Shown: piece after piece, positions 49,790 through 57,921 of the stretch
How the letters are laid out: each line of letters begins with the position of its first letter
Position numbering within the stretch: position 1 is the first letter of the stretch
Assembly (NCBI GenBank): GCA_003156805.1
Contig: PMHV01000013.1
Location: 20,526 to 84,525 of the forward strand
Direction: 5' to 3'
Length of the DNA stretch: 64,000 nucleotides
Source of the DNA: Acidobacteriaceae bacterium
GTDB taxonomy: Bacteria > Acidobacteriota > Terriglobia > Terriglobales > Acidobacteriaceae
Notes under the pieces: model-generated
Databases searched by the model: none
The model's input: only the letters and a program-made list of their open reading frames with translations
Told to the model about the DNA's origin: nothing
Made by a program: the position numbers and the translations under genes

Positions 49790-50842
49790 ATGAAAAGACT
49801 AGCGTTTCTTGTCTTCCTGTTGCTGTTGGTGTTGATGTGGGCTGCGATGGTTCCCGGTGCGGACCAGCCCAAAATCCCTCCCATGCCCGCGGCGGTTTCG
49901 AGCAACGCTGTAGCCAGCCTCAAGGGCGGACTGGAAGTGTTTTCGATGATGGGAGTGGGTCCACGCAAAACCTGGGACGACGTCACCAATCAGGTCTATA
50001 TCCTGCGGCTTTCCTCGGGCAAGTGGAGGGAAGGCCGTGGCGTTCCGGGGGTCGCGGGCCGCCTGGGTGCGGTTGCTGCCGGAGCCAAGGGGCAGATCGT
50101 GCTGATGGGGGGATATGTGGTGGATGCCCAGGGCGGAGAGATCACCATTCCCGACGTCAACGTCTACATTCCGGAGCAACGCCACTGGTATCGCGGGAAA
50201 GATATTCCGGTTCCGGTGGATAACGCGGTGGCCGGCGCCAGTCATGACCGTTATGTTTATCTGATTGGCGGGCGGTCGAAGGATGGCCCGGTCAACCAGG
50301 TGCAAGTGTATGACACTGAAAAGGACTTATGGAGCGAGGCGACTCCGTTTCCGGGTACGCCCGTGTTCGGCCTGGCCGGCGGCGTGGCCGACGAACGCAT
50401 CGTTGTGGTGGATGGCGCCAAGGCCGGCGCCGCTGGCGGTCCGCGCTATGTGGCCAACGACGAGTGCTGGTTGGGCAAGATCGATCATAAAGATCCGAAC
50501 AAGATCGAATGGAGCAAGCTGCCGCCGCATCCCGGCTCGGCGCGATTCGGAATTGCCGGGGGCGGTTCCGACAAGGACAAAAAGATTTACTTTTCCGGCG
50601 GAGCCGAGAATCCTCATGACTACAAAGGTCTGGGCTACGACGGTCAGCCCGCCGAACCTTCCATGGTCACCTTCGCGTTCGATGTGCACCACGAACACTG
50701 GGAGACCGTTAACGGGAATACGGCCGATGCGCGCATCGACGCTCGGGGAATTCTTTCCACGCCGGTCGGCGCCCTAGTTCTCGGAGGAATGGCCGGCAAT
50801 CAGGCGGTGACCGCGCGAGTTATCCTGGTCGAGAGAAAGTAG
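49790..50842 (+). CDS. Exported Kelch-repeat protein
   Basis: 350 aa with a signal peptide (1-23). Kelch-type blades appear as GRLGAVAAGAKGQIVLMGGYVV, DRYVYLIGGRSKDGPVNQVQVYD and GIAGGGSDKDKKIYFSGGAENP, each with the Gly-Gly pair and the following aromatic strand. Six blades would form a propeller like N-acetylneuraminate epimerase (NanM), but nothing here proves that activity and no sialic-acid genes are nearby. ATG 49790 lacks a clear ribosome-binding site. Confidence 0.78.
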   Translation: MKRLAFLVFLLLLVLMWAAMVPGADQPKIPPMPAAVSSNAVASLKGGLEVFSMMGVGPRKTWDDVTNQVYILRLSSGKWREGRGVPGVAGRLGAVAAGAKGQIVLMGGYVVDAQGGEITIPDVNVYIPEQRHWYRGKDIPVPVDNAVAGASHDRYVYLIGGRSKDGPVNQVQVYDTEKDLWSEATPFPGTPVFGLAGGVADERIVVVDGAKAGAAGGPRYVANDECWLGKIDHKDPNKIEWSKLPPHPGSARFGIAGGGSDKDKKIYFSGGAENPHDYKGLGYDGQPAEPSMVTFAFDVHHEHWETVNGNTADARIDARGILSTPVGALVLGGMAGNQAVTARVILVERK

Positions 50843-50969
50843 AAGGCGTTTTTGCGAAAGAGGGTGGGAGGCTAGGAGGGGACAAGGCTGGAGACATCGG
50901 CTACGGAACGTTTCCCAAAATGGGTCTTCCAGCCCGGAAATTGCGAAAAATTGTTATGCAGGTCTGGCG

Positions 50970-50997
50970 TTTGCATCCAGATCCGGATTAGTATGAG
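50970..50997 (+). promoter_or_regulatory. Promoter candidate for sRNA
   Basis: TTTGCA (50970-50975), 16 bp, TATGAG (50992-50997). A start would fall near 51003, just before the first hairpin. Confidence 0.4.
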
Positions 50998-51000
50998 TTT

Positions 51001-51079
51001 GTTCCGAGGACGCACGGAACACCCCATACCTCCTGTACGAACGTCGGAGGGTCTTCGACCCTCCGACGTTCCCTTTTTT
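51001..51079 (+). ncRNA. Candidate sRNA with anti-Shine-Dalgarno motif
   Basis: About 77 nt: hairpin 1 GTTCCG-AGGACGCA-CGGAAC (51001-51020), an 18-nt single-stranded linker containing CCTCCT (51029-51034), and a terminator with a 15-bp perfect stem and six T. CCUCC motifs exposed between hairpins are used by known sRNAs to pair with ribosome-binding sites. The transcript would lie about 350 bp upstream of an Hfq-like gene on the same strand. Nothing shows it is expressed. Confidence 0.5.
51039..51079 (+). terminator. Intrinsic terminator
   Basis: GAACGTCGGAGGGTC (51039-51053), TTC loop, its exact complement (51057-51071), then CCTTTTTT. It also could end read-through from the Kelch gene 200 bp upstream. 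Confidence 0.85.
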
Positions 51080-51172
51080 CGGACTTCCTTTTTTCGCGAA
51101 CTCAGAAGCATATCTTCGGAGGCGACTGTGAAAGCACACGTCTGGACGAGCAGGATCATGACCGCGACTCAG

Positions 51173-51320
51173 GGAATTTGGGTAGTGGCTCAATTTGAAA
51201 AGGGGCGGCTGTGTGCGTACGGGAGATCCTCGTCCCGCTGGTGAAAACGCGGGACTTCGGGATGACGCCGGAGGGGGCGCAACGTTGAAGATTTTCAAAT
51301 TGAGCCACTACCGGAATTTG
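51173..51320. mobile_element. MITE-like element with 8-bp target duplication
   Basis: Element 51181-51312 (132 bp) with 21-bp perfect terminal inverted repeats beginning GGTAGTGGCTCAATTTGAAA, flanked on both sides by GGAATTTG (51173-51180 and 51313-51320). It has no coding capacity, so it must be moved by a transposase elsewhere. Intact ends and duplications suggest a recent insertion. It separates the sRNA candidate from the Hfq-like gene. A decayed relative is at 34155. Confidence 0.85.
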
Positions 51321-51434
51321 TTTTGCATAGGTTCCTGTGGTACGGTATGGACAATCTCGCTCCTTCGGAATCACAATCTCAGGGGTCCCGCATTCCCAAG
51401 ATTGCGCGAAAGCGTGCGCCAGAGGTAGCGCCAC

Positions 51435-51887
51435 ATGAAAGAAGCAATAGCGTCGACTCCGCCGGTCGAACAGTCCAACGAACCGGAGAGTTTTGCCAAT
51501 CGCAAGCTGATCCGGCCCACGCTGCCGCGCAACGATCACAATCAGGGCAATCATAGCGCTGGCCATGCGCCGGCCGGTGAACGCCGCGAACGCCCTGAGC
51601 GTCATGAGCGCATGGAACGCCATGATCGCGGTGATCGTGCCCTAGGCGGGGGCAAGAAAACCTCACCGCCGGAACAGACCAATGCCGAGAACTTCTATTA
51701 CCAGAAGCAGATGCAGGGGAAAACCCCGATGGTGGTAGTGCTGAAAGACGGCGAGGAGATCCGCGGGGTCATCGAGTGGTATGACAGGAACTGCCTCAAG
51801 CTGATCCGCGAGGGTTCGCTGCCAAATGTGATGGTCTATAAACCCGCCATCAAGTACATGTACAAGGAAGGCGAGAACGGGCGCTAA
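51435..51887 (+). CDS. hfq: Hfq-like Sm protein with long N-terminal extension
   Basis: 150 aa. The C-terminal 65-70 residues fit the Hfq Sm fold: an N-terminal helix with Gln81 and FYYQKQMQG, Sm1 strands (PMVVVLKDGEEIRGVIEWYDRNCLKLI) and Sm2 (NVMVYKPAIKYMYKE). The usual YKHAI of the proximal RNA site reads YKPAI, so the conserved His is lost. The first 78 residues are an extra, Arg/His/Glu-rich, probably disordered region (GERRERPERHERMERHDRGD). ATG 51435; AGAGG lies 10 nt upstream. It may be a hexameric RNA chaperone with altered binding. Confidence 0.8.
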   Translation: MKEAIASTPPVEQSNEPESFANRKLIRPTLPRNDHNQGNHSAGHAPAGERRERPERHERMERHDRGDRALGGGKKTSPPEQTNAENFYYQKQMQGKTPMVVVLKDGEEIRGVIEWYDRNCLKLIREGSLPNVMVYKPAIKYMYKEGENGR

Positions 51888-52158
51888 CGCTGCCCCGGGG
51901 TCCCATTTCCGCAGACCGAACTTAGCCGCGCGTGCAGGTTTTCCTCTCTGGCGCTTCGTTCTCGGCGGTGAATCCTGACTTCGCCAGCTCGGACAGACCA
52001 GATTTGCCGGGATTGCCCTGGTTTTGCGGTCCACCGTGCCCGCCGAGGTCAAATGTTTGTAAGTTAGCGTACAGCCATGCAACCCTCACCAAAGAATATT
52101 GATCAGATTGCAAATAAACCGTTAATCTAAGAAATATCCAATTTGCGACGGAGTGTGT
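51888..52158. other. Intergenic region, possible small reverse ORF
   Basis: 270 bases. A 63-codon minus-strand frame (52113-51922) ends in a Gly/Asn/Ser-rich then charged segment (GNPGKSGLSELAKSGFTAEN) with protein-like composition, but has no ribosome-binding site. An AT-rich stretch at 52080-52130 probably holds the sedolisin promoter. Confidence 0.35.
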
Positions 52159-55100
52159 ATGCGATCCTGGAAGCTCCTTTTTCCGCTTCTTGCCTCAACG
52201 CTGTGCTTTGCCGTCCAACCCGACCGCATCGCCGGCCCCATCGATTCCAGCCAGATGGTGACTCTGCCGGGTCACGTTCATCGCAATGTGAAGCCGCAGT
52301 ACGACCTGGGGTCGGCAGATGGATCATTGCAGCTCAGCTCGGTGACGCTGCTCACGCTGCCCACGTCCAGCCAGCAAAAAGCGTTGGCCCAGCTTGTCTC
52401 TGAGCAACAGGACCGGAAATCGCCCAACTTCCATAAATGGCTCACGCCCGAGCAGTATGCCAGCCGTTTCGGCCTGAGCCAGAATGACGTTGCGAAGATC
52501 TCGACGTGGCTGGAATCGCAGGGACTTAGCGTCGTCAGCGTGGCACGGGGGGGCAATTGGATTGTCTTCAGCGGAACGGCGAGCCAGGTGGGGAGCGCTT
52601 TCCGAACCGAACTCCACCATTACATTGTGAATGGCGAGATGCACATCGCCAACGCCACGATGCCCTCGATTCCCGCTGCGCTGTCCGGCATCGTCGTGGG
52701 CATCCGCGGGCTGGATGACTTCCATCCGAAACCGATGAACGTCAAAAAAGCCGCACCCCAAGTTCAAAGCGCTCACCCCAATTACTACGACAACAACTAC
52801 CAAACTCCGGATTTTGTCGCGCCCGGCGACATCGCCGCCATCTACGATCTCACGCCTCTTTACGCAGGCGGATTCGATGGTACCGGGCAGAAGCTGGCGG
52901 TCGTGGGCCAGACTGACGTTTACCTGGCCGACCTCAATGACTTCCGCAGCGGCTTCGGGCTGACGCCGATCAGCGGCTGCACCACAAACGGCAGCGGCGT
53001 GATCACCGCCTGCAACTCGAGCAATTTCCAGTATGTGCTGGACGGCGCCGACCCTGGAGTAGCTGCGCCTTCCACGAGCTTCCTGACCGAGGCGGATCTT
53101 GACATCGAATGGTCGGGCGCGACTGCCCGCGGCGCGCAGATCATCTACGTCAATTCGACGGACGCGTTTACGTCTTACTACTACGCAATCGACAACAATC
53201 TTGCGCCCGTGATCAGTGTGAGCTACGGCGAATGCGAGTTTGACGACAACAACCTTGACGCCGATGAAGGCGAACTGAAGACAGCCGAGACGATGGGCAT
53301 CACGTTCATGAACTCTTCCGGCGACAGCGGTGTTGCCGAGTGCGACGGCTCAGAAACTGGCGCGGCGAATAATCTTGCGGTGCTGGGGCTGTCGGTCAGC
53401 TATCCGGCCAGCAGCCCGGAAGTGACGGGAGTGGGCGGCACTGCGGTTAACTTCCAGACCGGCTTCAGCGGCACATACTGGGGCACAACCAACGGCACCG
53501 ATGGAGGCACCGCCACCGGCTACGTCCCCGAAACTTCGTGGAACGACGACGTGGAAATAGCGGCTGCCTATGGCGGCACGGTGCTCTCGATACAGGAGAG
53601 CTATGCCATCGTGGCCAGCGGCGGCGGCCCCAGCAATTGCTCGGTACAGACTGCCGATTTTTCAAGCTGCGTTTCCGGCTTCCCTCAGCCCTCCTGGCAG
53701 ACGATAACGATCCCCCGCCAGGCCAGCGCCCGCTTTTCGCCTGACGTTTCTCTTCTGGCGTCGCCAAACTTCCCTGGCTACATATACTGCACGCCCGTGG
53801 AAGAGCTGTCCACCGTTAGTCCCTATGACACCGAGACCACCAGTAGCTGTGCCAGCGGGATAGCGGCCGCCGTGAACGGCGTTCCCGTCGGCGACCCAAC
53901 CACAGTGTCGCCCTCGGTCGTGGGCGGCACATCCGCTTCTTCGCCCGTCTTCGCCGGCATCGTCGCCGTGCTTAATCAGTACCTCGGTGGCAACGGCCCC
54001 GTGGGCTTTATCAATCCGACGCTTTACACTCTTGCCGCGAATACAGCGAATGGAGCGTTCCACCAGGTCACCAGCGGTGACAACGTCGTGTACTGCGCGG
54101 GCGACACGCCCGCAGCCCCTTGGCCGGTGGCACTTCAGTGCCCAGGAGCCACGGGCAGTATTGGATCCTTTGGATACCAAGCCTCGAACGCTGATACCAC
54201 CACCGGCTACAACCTGGTCACCGGTCTCGGCTCCGTGGATGCCAACAATCTGGCCATCGCCTGGGCCGCGACGCTCAGCGGCTTCACGCTGGCGCCTAGC
54301 CCCGGGTCGGTCACTGCGGTTGCCGGGAACAACAGCGCACCCACCACCATTACGATCACGCCGCAGAGCGGCTTTACCGGGACGGTCACTTTCAGTTGTG
54401 TTGCTTCTACTTTGCCCGCGGGAGCGACTTGCAGCTTCAGCTCCACTAGTTCAACTACTTCCACCCTTATCATCCAGACGACAGCCGATATGGCAGCCAC
54501 CACGGCCCCGGTCGCGGTCACGGTCACAGGCACCTCCGGAGCCGTCAAGGAAACAACCACAGTCAACCTGACGGTGACCGCAACTACGGAGAGTTTCACC
54601 CTTACGCCCAGCGCCACCAGCCTGAGTATCAATCCAGGTGGGACCGGCACTGTGACGCTCACCGTGGTCGGCGCCAACGGATTCACGGTCAACAACAGCG
54701 GTACCACCACGACGGTTCTGCCGCTTACCTACAGTTGCACGGGGAATCCGACGGAATCGACGTGCCAGTTCAGCCCAGGCTCGAACAGTACCCCCACCAG
54801 CGCGACCAGCGTAGTTCTGAGCATTCTGACCACGCCGGCCAGCGGAGAACTGAGGCCGCCGCTGGGCCGCACCCGCCGCTTCCTTTATGCCGCGTTGCTT
54901 CCCGGTTTGTTCGGATTGGTGTTGCTTGGCGGATCGCGCAAGCGCGCAGCCCGCGGCGCCCGGCTGCTCGGCCTGATCCTGATGCTGGGCTTCTCCACGC
55001 TGTGGCTGGGCGCTTGCGGTGGGAGTAGCAGCAGCGGGAGCGGCGGCGGCGGCGGTAATTCGGGCACACCTGCGGGGACTTACACCGTGGTGGTCAATGC

Positions 55101-55161
55101 CACGACCGGAGGCACCAGCCCCGTCACAAGCTCCGTCAGCATTCCCTTGACTGTCAACTGA
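52159..55161 (+). CDS. Secreted S53 sedolisin (pro-kumamolisin) with Ig-like and anchor regions
   Basis: 1000-aa acid serine-carboxyl peptidase. Signal peptide, an activation prodomain (about 30-190, NFHKWLTPEQYASRFGLS), then the S53 domain (about 220-690) with Glu311 and Asp315 in LTEADLDIEWSG, the oxyanion Asp389 in NSSGDSG, and the nucleophile Ser592 in GGTSASSP. Two Ig-like beta domains (about 700-880) follow, then two hydrophobic segments, an internal lipobox-like LGACGG and a final beta domain. ATG 52159 has GGAG 5 nt upstream. The last codons are part of a heptamer repeat. Confidence 0.93.
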   Translation: MRSWKLLFPLLASTLCFAVQPDRIAGPIDSSQMVTLPGHVHRNVKPQYDLGSADGSLQLSSVTLLTLPTSSQQKALAQLVSEQQDRKSPNFHKWLTPEQYASRFGLSQNDVAKISTWLESQGLSVVSVARGGNWIVFSGTASQVGSAFRTELHHYIVNGEMHIANATMPSIPAALSGIVVGIRGLDDFHPKPMNVKKAAPQVQSAHPNYYDNNYQTPDFVAPGDIAAIYDLTPLYAGGFDGTGQKLAVVGQTDVYLADLNDFRSGFGLTPISGCTTNGSGVITACNSSNFQYVLDGADPGVAAPSTSFLTEADLDIEWSGATARGAQIIYVNSTDAFTSYYYAIDNNLAPVISVSYGECEFDDNNLDADEGELKTAETMGITFMNSSGDSGVAECDGSETGAANNLAVLGLSVSYPASSPEVTGVGGTAVNFQTGFSGTYWGTTNGTDGGTATGYVPETSWNDDVEIAAAYGGTVLSIQESYAIVASGGGPSNCSVQTADFSSCVSGFPQPSWQTITIPRQASARFSPDVSLLASPNFPGYIYCTPVEELSTVSPYDTETTSSCASGIAAAVNGVPVGDPTTVSPSVVGGTSASSPVFAGIVAVLNQYLGGNGPVGFINPTLYTLAANTANGAFHQVTSGDNVVYCAGDTPAAPWPVALQCPGATGSIGSFGYQASNADTTTGYNLVTGLGSVDANNLAIAWAATLSGFTLAPSPGSVTAVAGNNSAPTTITITPQSGFTGTVTFSCVASTLPAGATCSFSSTSSTTSTLIIQTTADMAATTAPVAVTVTGTSGAVKETTTVNLTVTATTESFTLTPSATSLSINPGGTGTVTLTVVGANGFTVNNSGTTTTVLPLTYSCTGNPTESTCQFSPGSNSTPTSATSVVLSILTTPASGELRPPLGRTRRFLYAALLPGLFGLVLLGGSRKRAARGARLLGLILMLGFSTLWLGACGGSSSSGSGGGGGNSGTPAGTYTVVVNATTGGTSPVTSSVSIPLTVN

Positions 55162-55194
55162 TGACTGTCAGCTGATGACCGTCAGCTGATAAGA
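55153..55194. repeat. Heptamer array overlapping the sedolisin stop
   Basis: Six 7-bp units (GTCAACT, GATGACT, GTCAGCT, GATGACC, GTCAGCT, GATAAGA), also readable as three 14-bp units. The TGA stop of the sedolisin gene is inside it. Confidence 0.75.
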
Positions 55195-55377
55195 CGCAGG
55201 CCCAACTGTTGCGCAGTTTCTCCGGCGCTCCGCATTCGCGGAGCGCCACTTGCTTTTCCAGCTACAATGCTTGGTGCGCCTGAGAAGCTTCAGTCTAGTC
55301 CCTGAGTCGAGGTTCGCGGTCCGGGTCCGAGATCCGCATTTACAACAACTTCTTTCCAGAATGGTAACGGAGGTTTT

Positions 55378-55995
55378 ATGAGATTCCGGGTTCGTTCCGC
55401 TTCGTTTTTGGTCCGGTGCTTTGGGGCCGCTTGCCTCGGGGTGATGTGCTGCGCGCTGCTGGCGGCCGCGCCGGAGGCGAAGTCTCCCACGCCGCAATAC
55501 GACGCCAAAGGCAACCTGCTGCTTCCTGCCGATTACCGCGATTGGGAGTTTCTCTCCGCCGGTTACGGCATGAACTATAGTCCCGGCCCCGGCAGCCACG
55601 AAATGTTTACCAACGTTTTCGTGCAGCGCTGGGCCTACCAGAAATTTCTTAACTCCGGCAAGTGGCCCGACCAGAGCATGTTTGTGATCGACCAGCGTGA
55701 CGCGCAGAGCAAAGGCTCCATTAACAAGACCGGCCATTTTCAGACCGACCTGATGGGCCTGGTCGTCGAAACCAAGGATTCCGCCCATAACCCGGAGCAA
55801 TGGGCGTATTACGCTTTCGGGTCCGATGACAAAACCGCAGAGGCCATGCCCAAAGGAAATCCATGTTTCGCTTGCCACGATGCGCACGCTGCGGTCGAGC
55901 ACACCTTTGTGCAGTTCTATCCCACGCTGAAGCCGGTGGCGAAGAAATTCGGCACGTATGACGAAAAGCGGGAACAAGTGTCGGACGCCAAGTGA
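55378..55995 (+). CDS. Cytochrome P460-family protein
   Basis: 205-aa exported c-type heme protein. Signal peptide (about 1-31, ALLAAAPEA). The P460 fold begins at LLLPADYRDWEFLSAGYGMNY; heme attachment is CFACH (163-167) near the C-terminus, followed by HDAHAAVEHTFVQFYP. Family members include hydroxylamine oxidases and cytochrome c'-beta, but a Lys cross-link that defines true P460 cannot be judged here. ATG 55378 has GGAGG at good spacing. No nitrogen-cycle genes nearby. Confidence 0.85.
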   Translation: MRFRVRSASFLVRCFGAACLGVMCCALLAAAPEAKSPTPQYDAKGNLLLPADYRDWEFLSAGYGMNYSPGPGSHEMFTNVFVQRWAYQKFLNSGKWPDQSMFVIDQRDAQSKGSINKTGHFQTDLMGLVVETKDSAHNPEQWAYYAFGSDDKTAEAMPKGNPCFACHDAHAAVEHTFVQFYPTLKPVAKKFGTYDEKREQVSDAK

Positions 55996-56499
55996 TGCGA
56001 AGTTTCCGGCAGCATCCGAGGACTTCGGCCGGAGAGCGGCCGGTCTGCCCGCCGGAGGCTCCGACAGCCCATGTCCTCCTGTGCAAGACTGCGAGTTACT
56101 TCCCCCTTGCGCGCCCGGCCTGGGACGAGTACCATTACCTTGTTCTCATTGGCCTCGTTCCCGCGCAGGCCTTCCGCGCCCCAGCGGTTCCCGGCGGCGC
56201 GTCGGACCCGATAACGGAAAACCGATACGTAGAGATTTAAGATTCTCGTTTACGAGTAAGTTCGCTTCAGCAGTTCACGATTCGCTCGCGAGTGCATCTT
56301 CAGCCGCAGCCCGCTAATCCGCATGTGTCGCATTGCCATGAACTGGCCGCGCCTTCACGAAATGTGCCACGTTGCTCATGCATGCTCGCTGGTTCAAGAA
56401 GGCTGGCTCAAGAAACGCCAGTGAAGCGGAATTCCCGGCTGGGCGAACCGGAGATTTTTTTGATGCTTGCACAAGATTGCACAGCAGCTTGAGAGGACT
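55996..56499. other. Intergenic region without clear genes
   Basis: About 500 bases with short frames only, none with coding character or ribosome-binding sites. GC-rich inverted bits (near 56020-56060) may terminate the P460 transcript. The promoter of the next gene should lie near its end; not resolved. Confidence 0.5.
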
Positions 56500-57168
56500 A
56501 TGAACGCAGGACCAGGAAGACCCTCCAATGGTGGAGGAAGAAGCAGCAGAAGGCGGCGCGGACGCCGTCCCCAAAATCAACGCGGGCAGCGTCCCGGCCA
56601 GGGCCAGTCGCGCCACAATCAGGACGGCATTTACACCGCGCCCATGGACCACAGCTATCGCGCCGCGATGAACGGCAATGGCCATAAGCCCGGCCGGCAG
56701 CGGCCCGGTTTCGCCACCACGTTCGCCCAGCCCGATCCCGAACCCCTGCCCGCGCAGCAGGAGGACTCCAACTCCCGTATTTTTGCCTTTGTCGACGACC
56801 TGTTTTTCGCCGCCAAGATTCAGGAAACGGCGCGCAAGCTCAACGTGAAAGTCGAGTTCGTCAAGAGCGACAAAGATCTCGGCGAGCGCATGCAGCAGAA
56901 CGGCGAGGAAAAGCCTTCGCTGATCATTTTCGACCTTAACCACGCCAGCGCCAAACCCCTGACGCTGATCCCCAAGTTGAAGAGCAAGCTGAAGAAGGGA
57001 ACTTCGATCATCGGCTTCCTCTCGCACGTGCAGGGTGACCTGAAGCAGAAGGCGCATGAAGTGGGCTGCGACATGGTATTGCCGCGCTCGGCGTTCTCGC
57101 AAAATCTGCCGCAATTGCTGCGCCGCCACGGCGCTCCAGAAGCGGAAGAAAATCCCACGGTCCAGTAA
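56500..57168 (+). CDS. Receiver-like protein with Arg/Gly-rich N-terminus
   Basis: 222 aa. Residues 1-45 are an Arg/Gly/Asn/Gln-rich tail (SSRRRRGRRPQNQRGQRPGQ) like RNA-binding RGG tails. Residues about 95-210 form a response-regulator-like alpha/beta domain: IFAFVDDLFFAAKIQETARK, LIIFDLNHAS (Asp in the phospho-acceptor position), TSIIGFLSHVQ and the final helix. The acidic pair and Lys are partly changed, so phosphorylation is uncertain. ATG 56500 has AGAGG just upstream. No kinase nearby. Confidence 0.7.
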   Translation: MNAGPGRPSNGGGRSSRRRRGRRPQNQRGQRPGQGQSRHNQDGIYTAPMDHSYRAAMNGNGHKPGRQRPGFATTFAQPDPEPLPAQQEDSNSRIFAFVDDLFFAAKIQETARKLNVKVEFVKSDKDLGERMQQNGEEKPSLIIFDLNHASAKPLTLIPKLKSKLKKGTSIIGFLSHVQGDLKQKAHEVGCDMVLPRSAFSQNLPQLLRRHGAPEAEENPTVQ

Positions 57169-57234
57169 GGCGAGAGTCGGGGACCGCGAATTCTTTCTTC
57201 TTCAAGGGTAGGTTGTTACCCGTTCACAGGCTGC

Positions 57235-57564
57235 TTAGCGGACGAACATCTCCACCAGTACGCTGGAAACTTCCATCGCCGTCCTAGTCGAGACCATGCC
57301 GAGCTTGCGCACCAGACGCTGGCGATCCACGGCTCGCAATTGATCCAGGGCAACCTGACCCGTCTTCTTTCGGAAGGTGAGGTTCACGCGCGTGGGATAG
57401 CTGCGCAGCGCAGTGGTCATGGGAGCTACGACTACCGTCTGCAACGGCTCGTTCATATCGTCAGGCGAGATCACGAGGCAAGGGCGGGTTTTCTTGATCT
57501 CCGATCCCTTCGACGGGTCGAGGGCGATGAGCCAGACCTCGTCCCGCCGGGGACAGCTCACCAT
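57235..57564 (-). CDS. mazF: MazF-family toxin
   Basis: 109-aa endoribonuclease toxin: RRDEVWLIALDPSKGSEIKKTRPCLVISPDDMN gives the family signature with the conserved Arg/Pro loop, then TVVVAPMTTALRSYPTRV and KKTGQVALDQLRAVDRQRL. ATG 57564 overlaps the antitoxin stop (ATGGTGA), so the two are translationally coupled. The second such module in this window. Confidence 0.93.
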   Translation of the reverse strand: MVSCPRRDEVWLIALDPSKGSEIKKTRPCLVISPDDMNEPLQTVVVAPMTTALRSYPTRVNLTFRKKTGQVALDQLRAVDRQRLVRKLGMVSTRTAMEVSSVLVEMFVR

Positions 57565-57806
57565 TTCCAGTCCTCGCCATCGAAATCGTTCGGCGATACC
57601 GTACCAAGCAGCATCTCCCGCACTGCCGGATGTGCTGCCGCGAAGGTCTGCCTCCAGCCGTGGCGGGGCGCGCGATGAGGTGCAATGACAAGACCCTCGG
57701 GAGTCACGCGGAGTTCCACCACGTCTCCCAGGCCACACTGCGCGATGAGTGGTTTGGGGATGCGGATACCGCGAGAGTTGCCGATGCGGGTGAGTTCCAG
57801 TCGCAT
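57558..57806 (-). CDS. mazE: MazE-family antitoxin (AbrB fold)
   Basis: 82 aa. The N-terminal swapped-hairpin AbrB domain reads MRLELTRIGNSRGIRIPKPL, then ELRVTPEGLVIAP; the C-terminal acidic tail (NDFDGEDWKW) is the toxin-binding part. ATG 57806 is preceded by AAGAGAT. Overlaps mazF by 7 nt. Expected to repress its own promoter. Confidence 0.92.
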   Translation of the reverse strand: MRLELTRIGNSRGIRIPKPLIAQCGLGDVVELRVTPEGLVIAPHRAPRHGWRQTFAAAHPAVREMLLGTVSPNDFDGEDWKW

Positions 57807-57921
57807 TCCGATCTCTTCAGTAATTACATTGTAATTACATACGAAAGCCCGTGTCAAGCCAGGGCTGAGAATCAACAGCTGGCAAATAAAGCCTGGCAAA
57901 TAAGAACTGAGGTCTAACTCT

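Noticed and set aside
51922-52113. 63-aa minus-strand ORF
   Set aside because: Composition is somewhat protein-like, but no ribosome-binding site and no recognised family; left as a possibility only.
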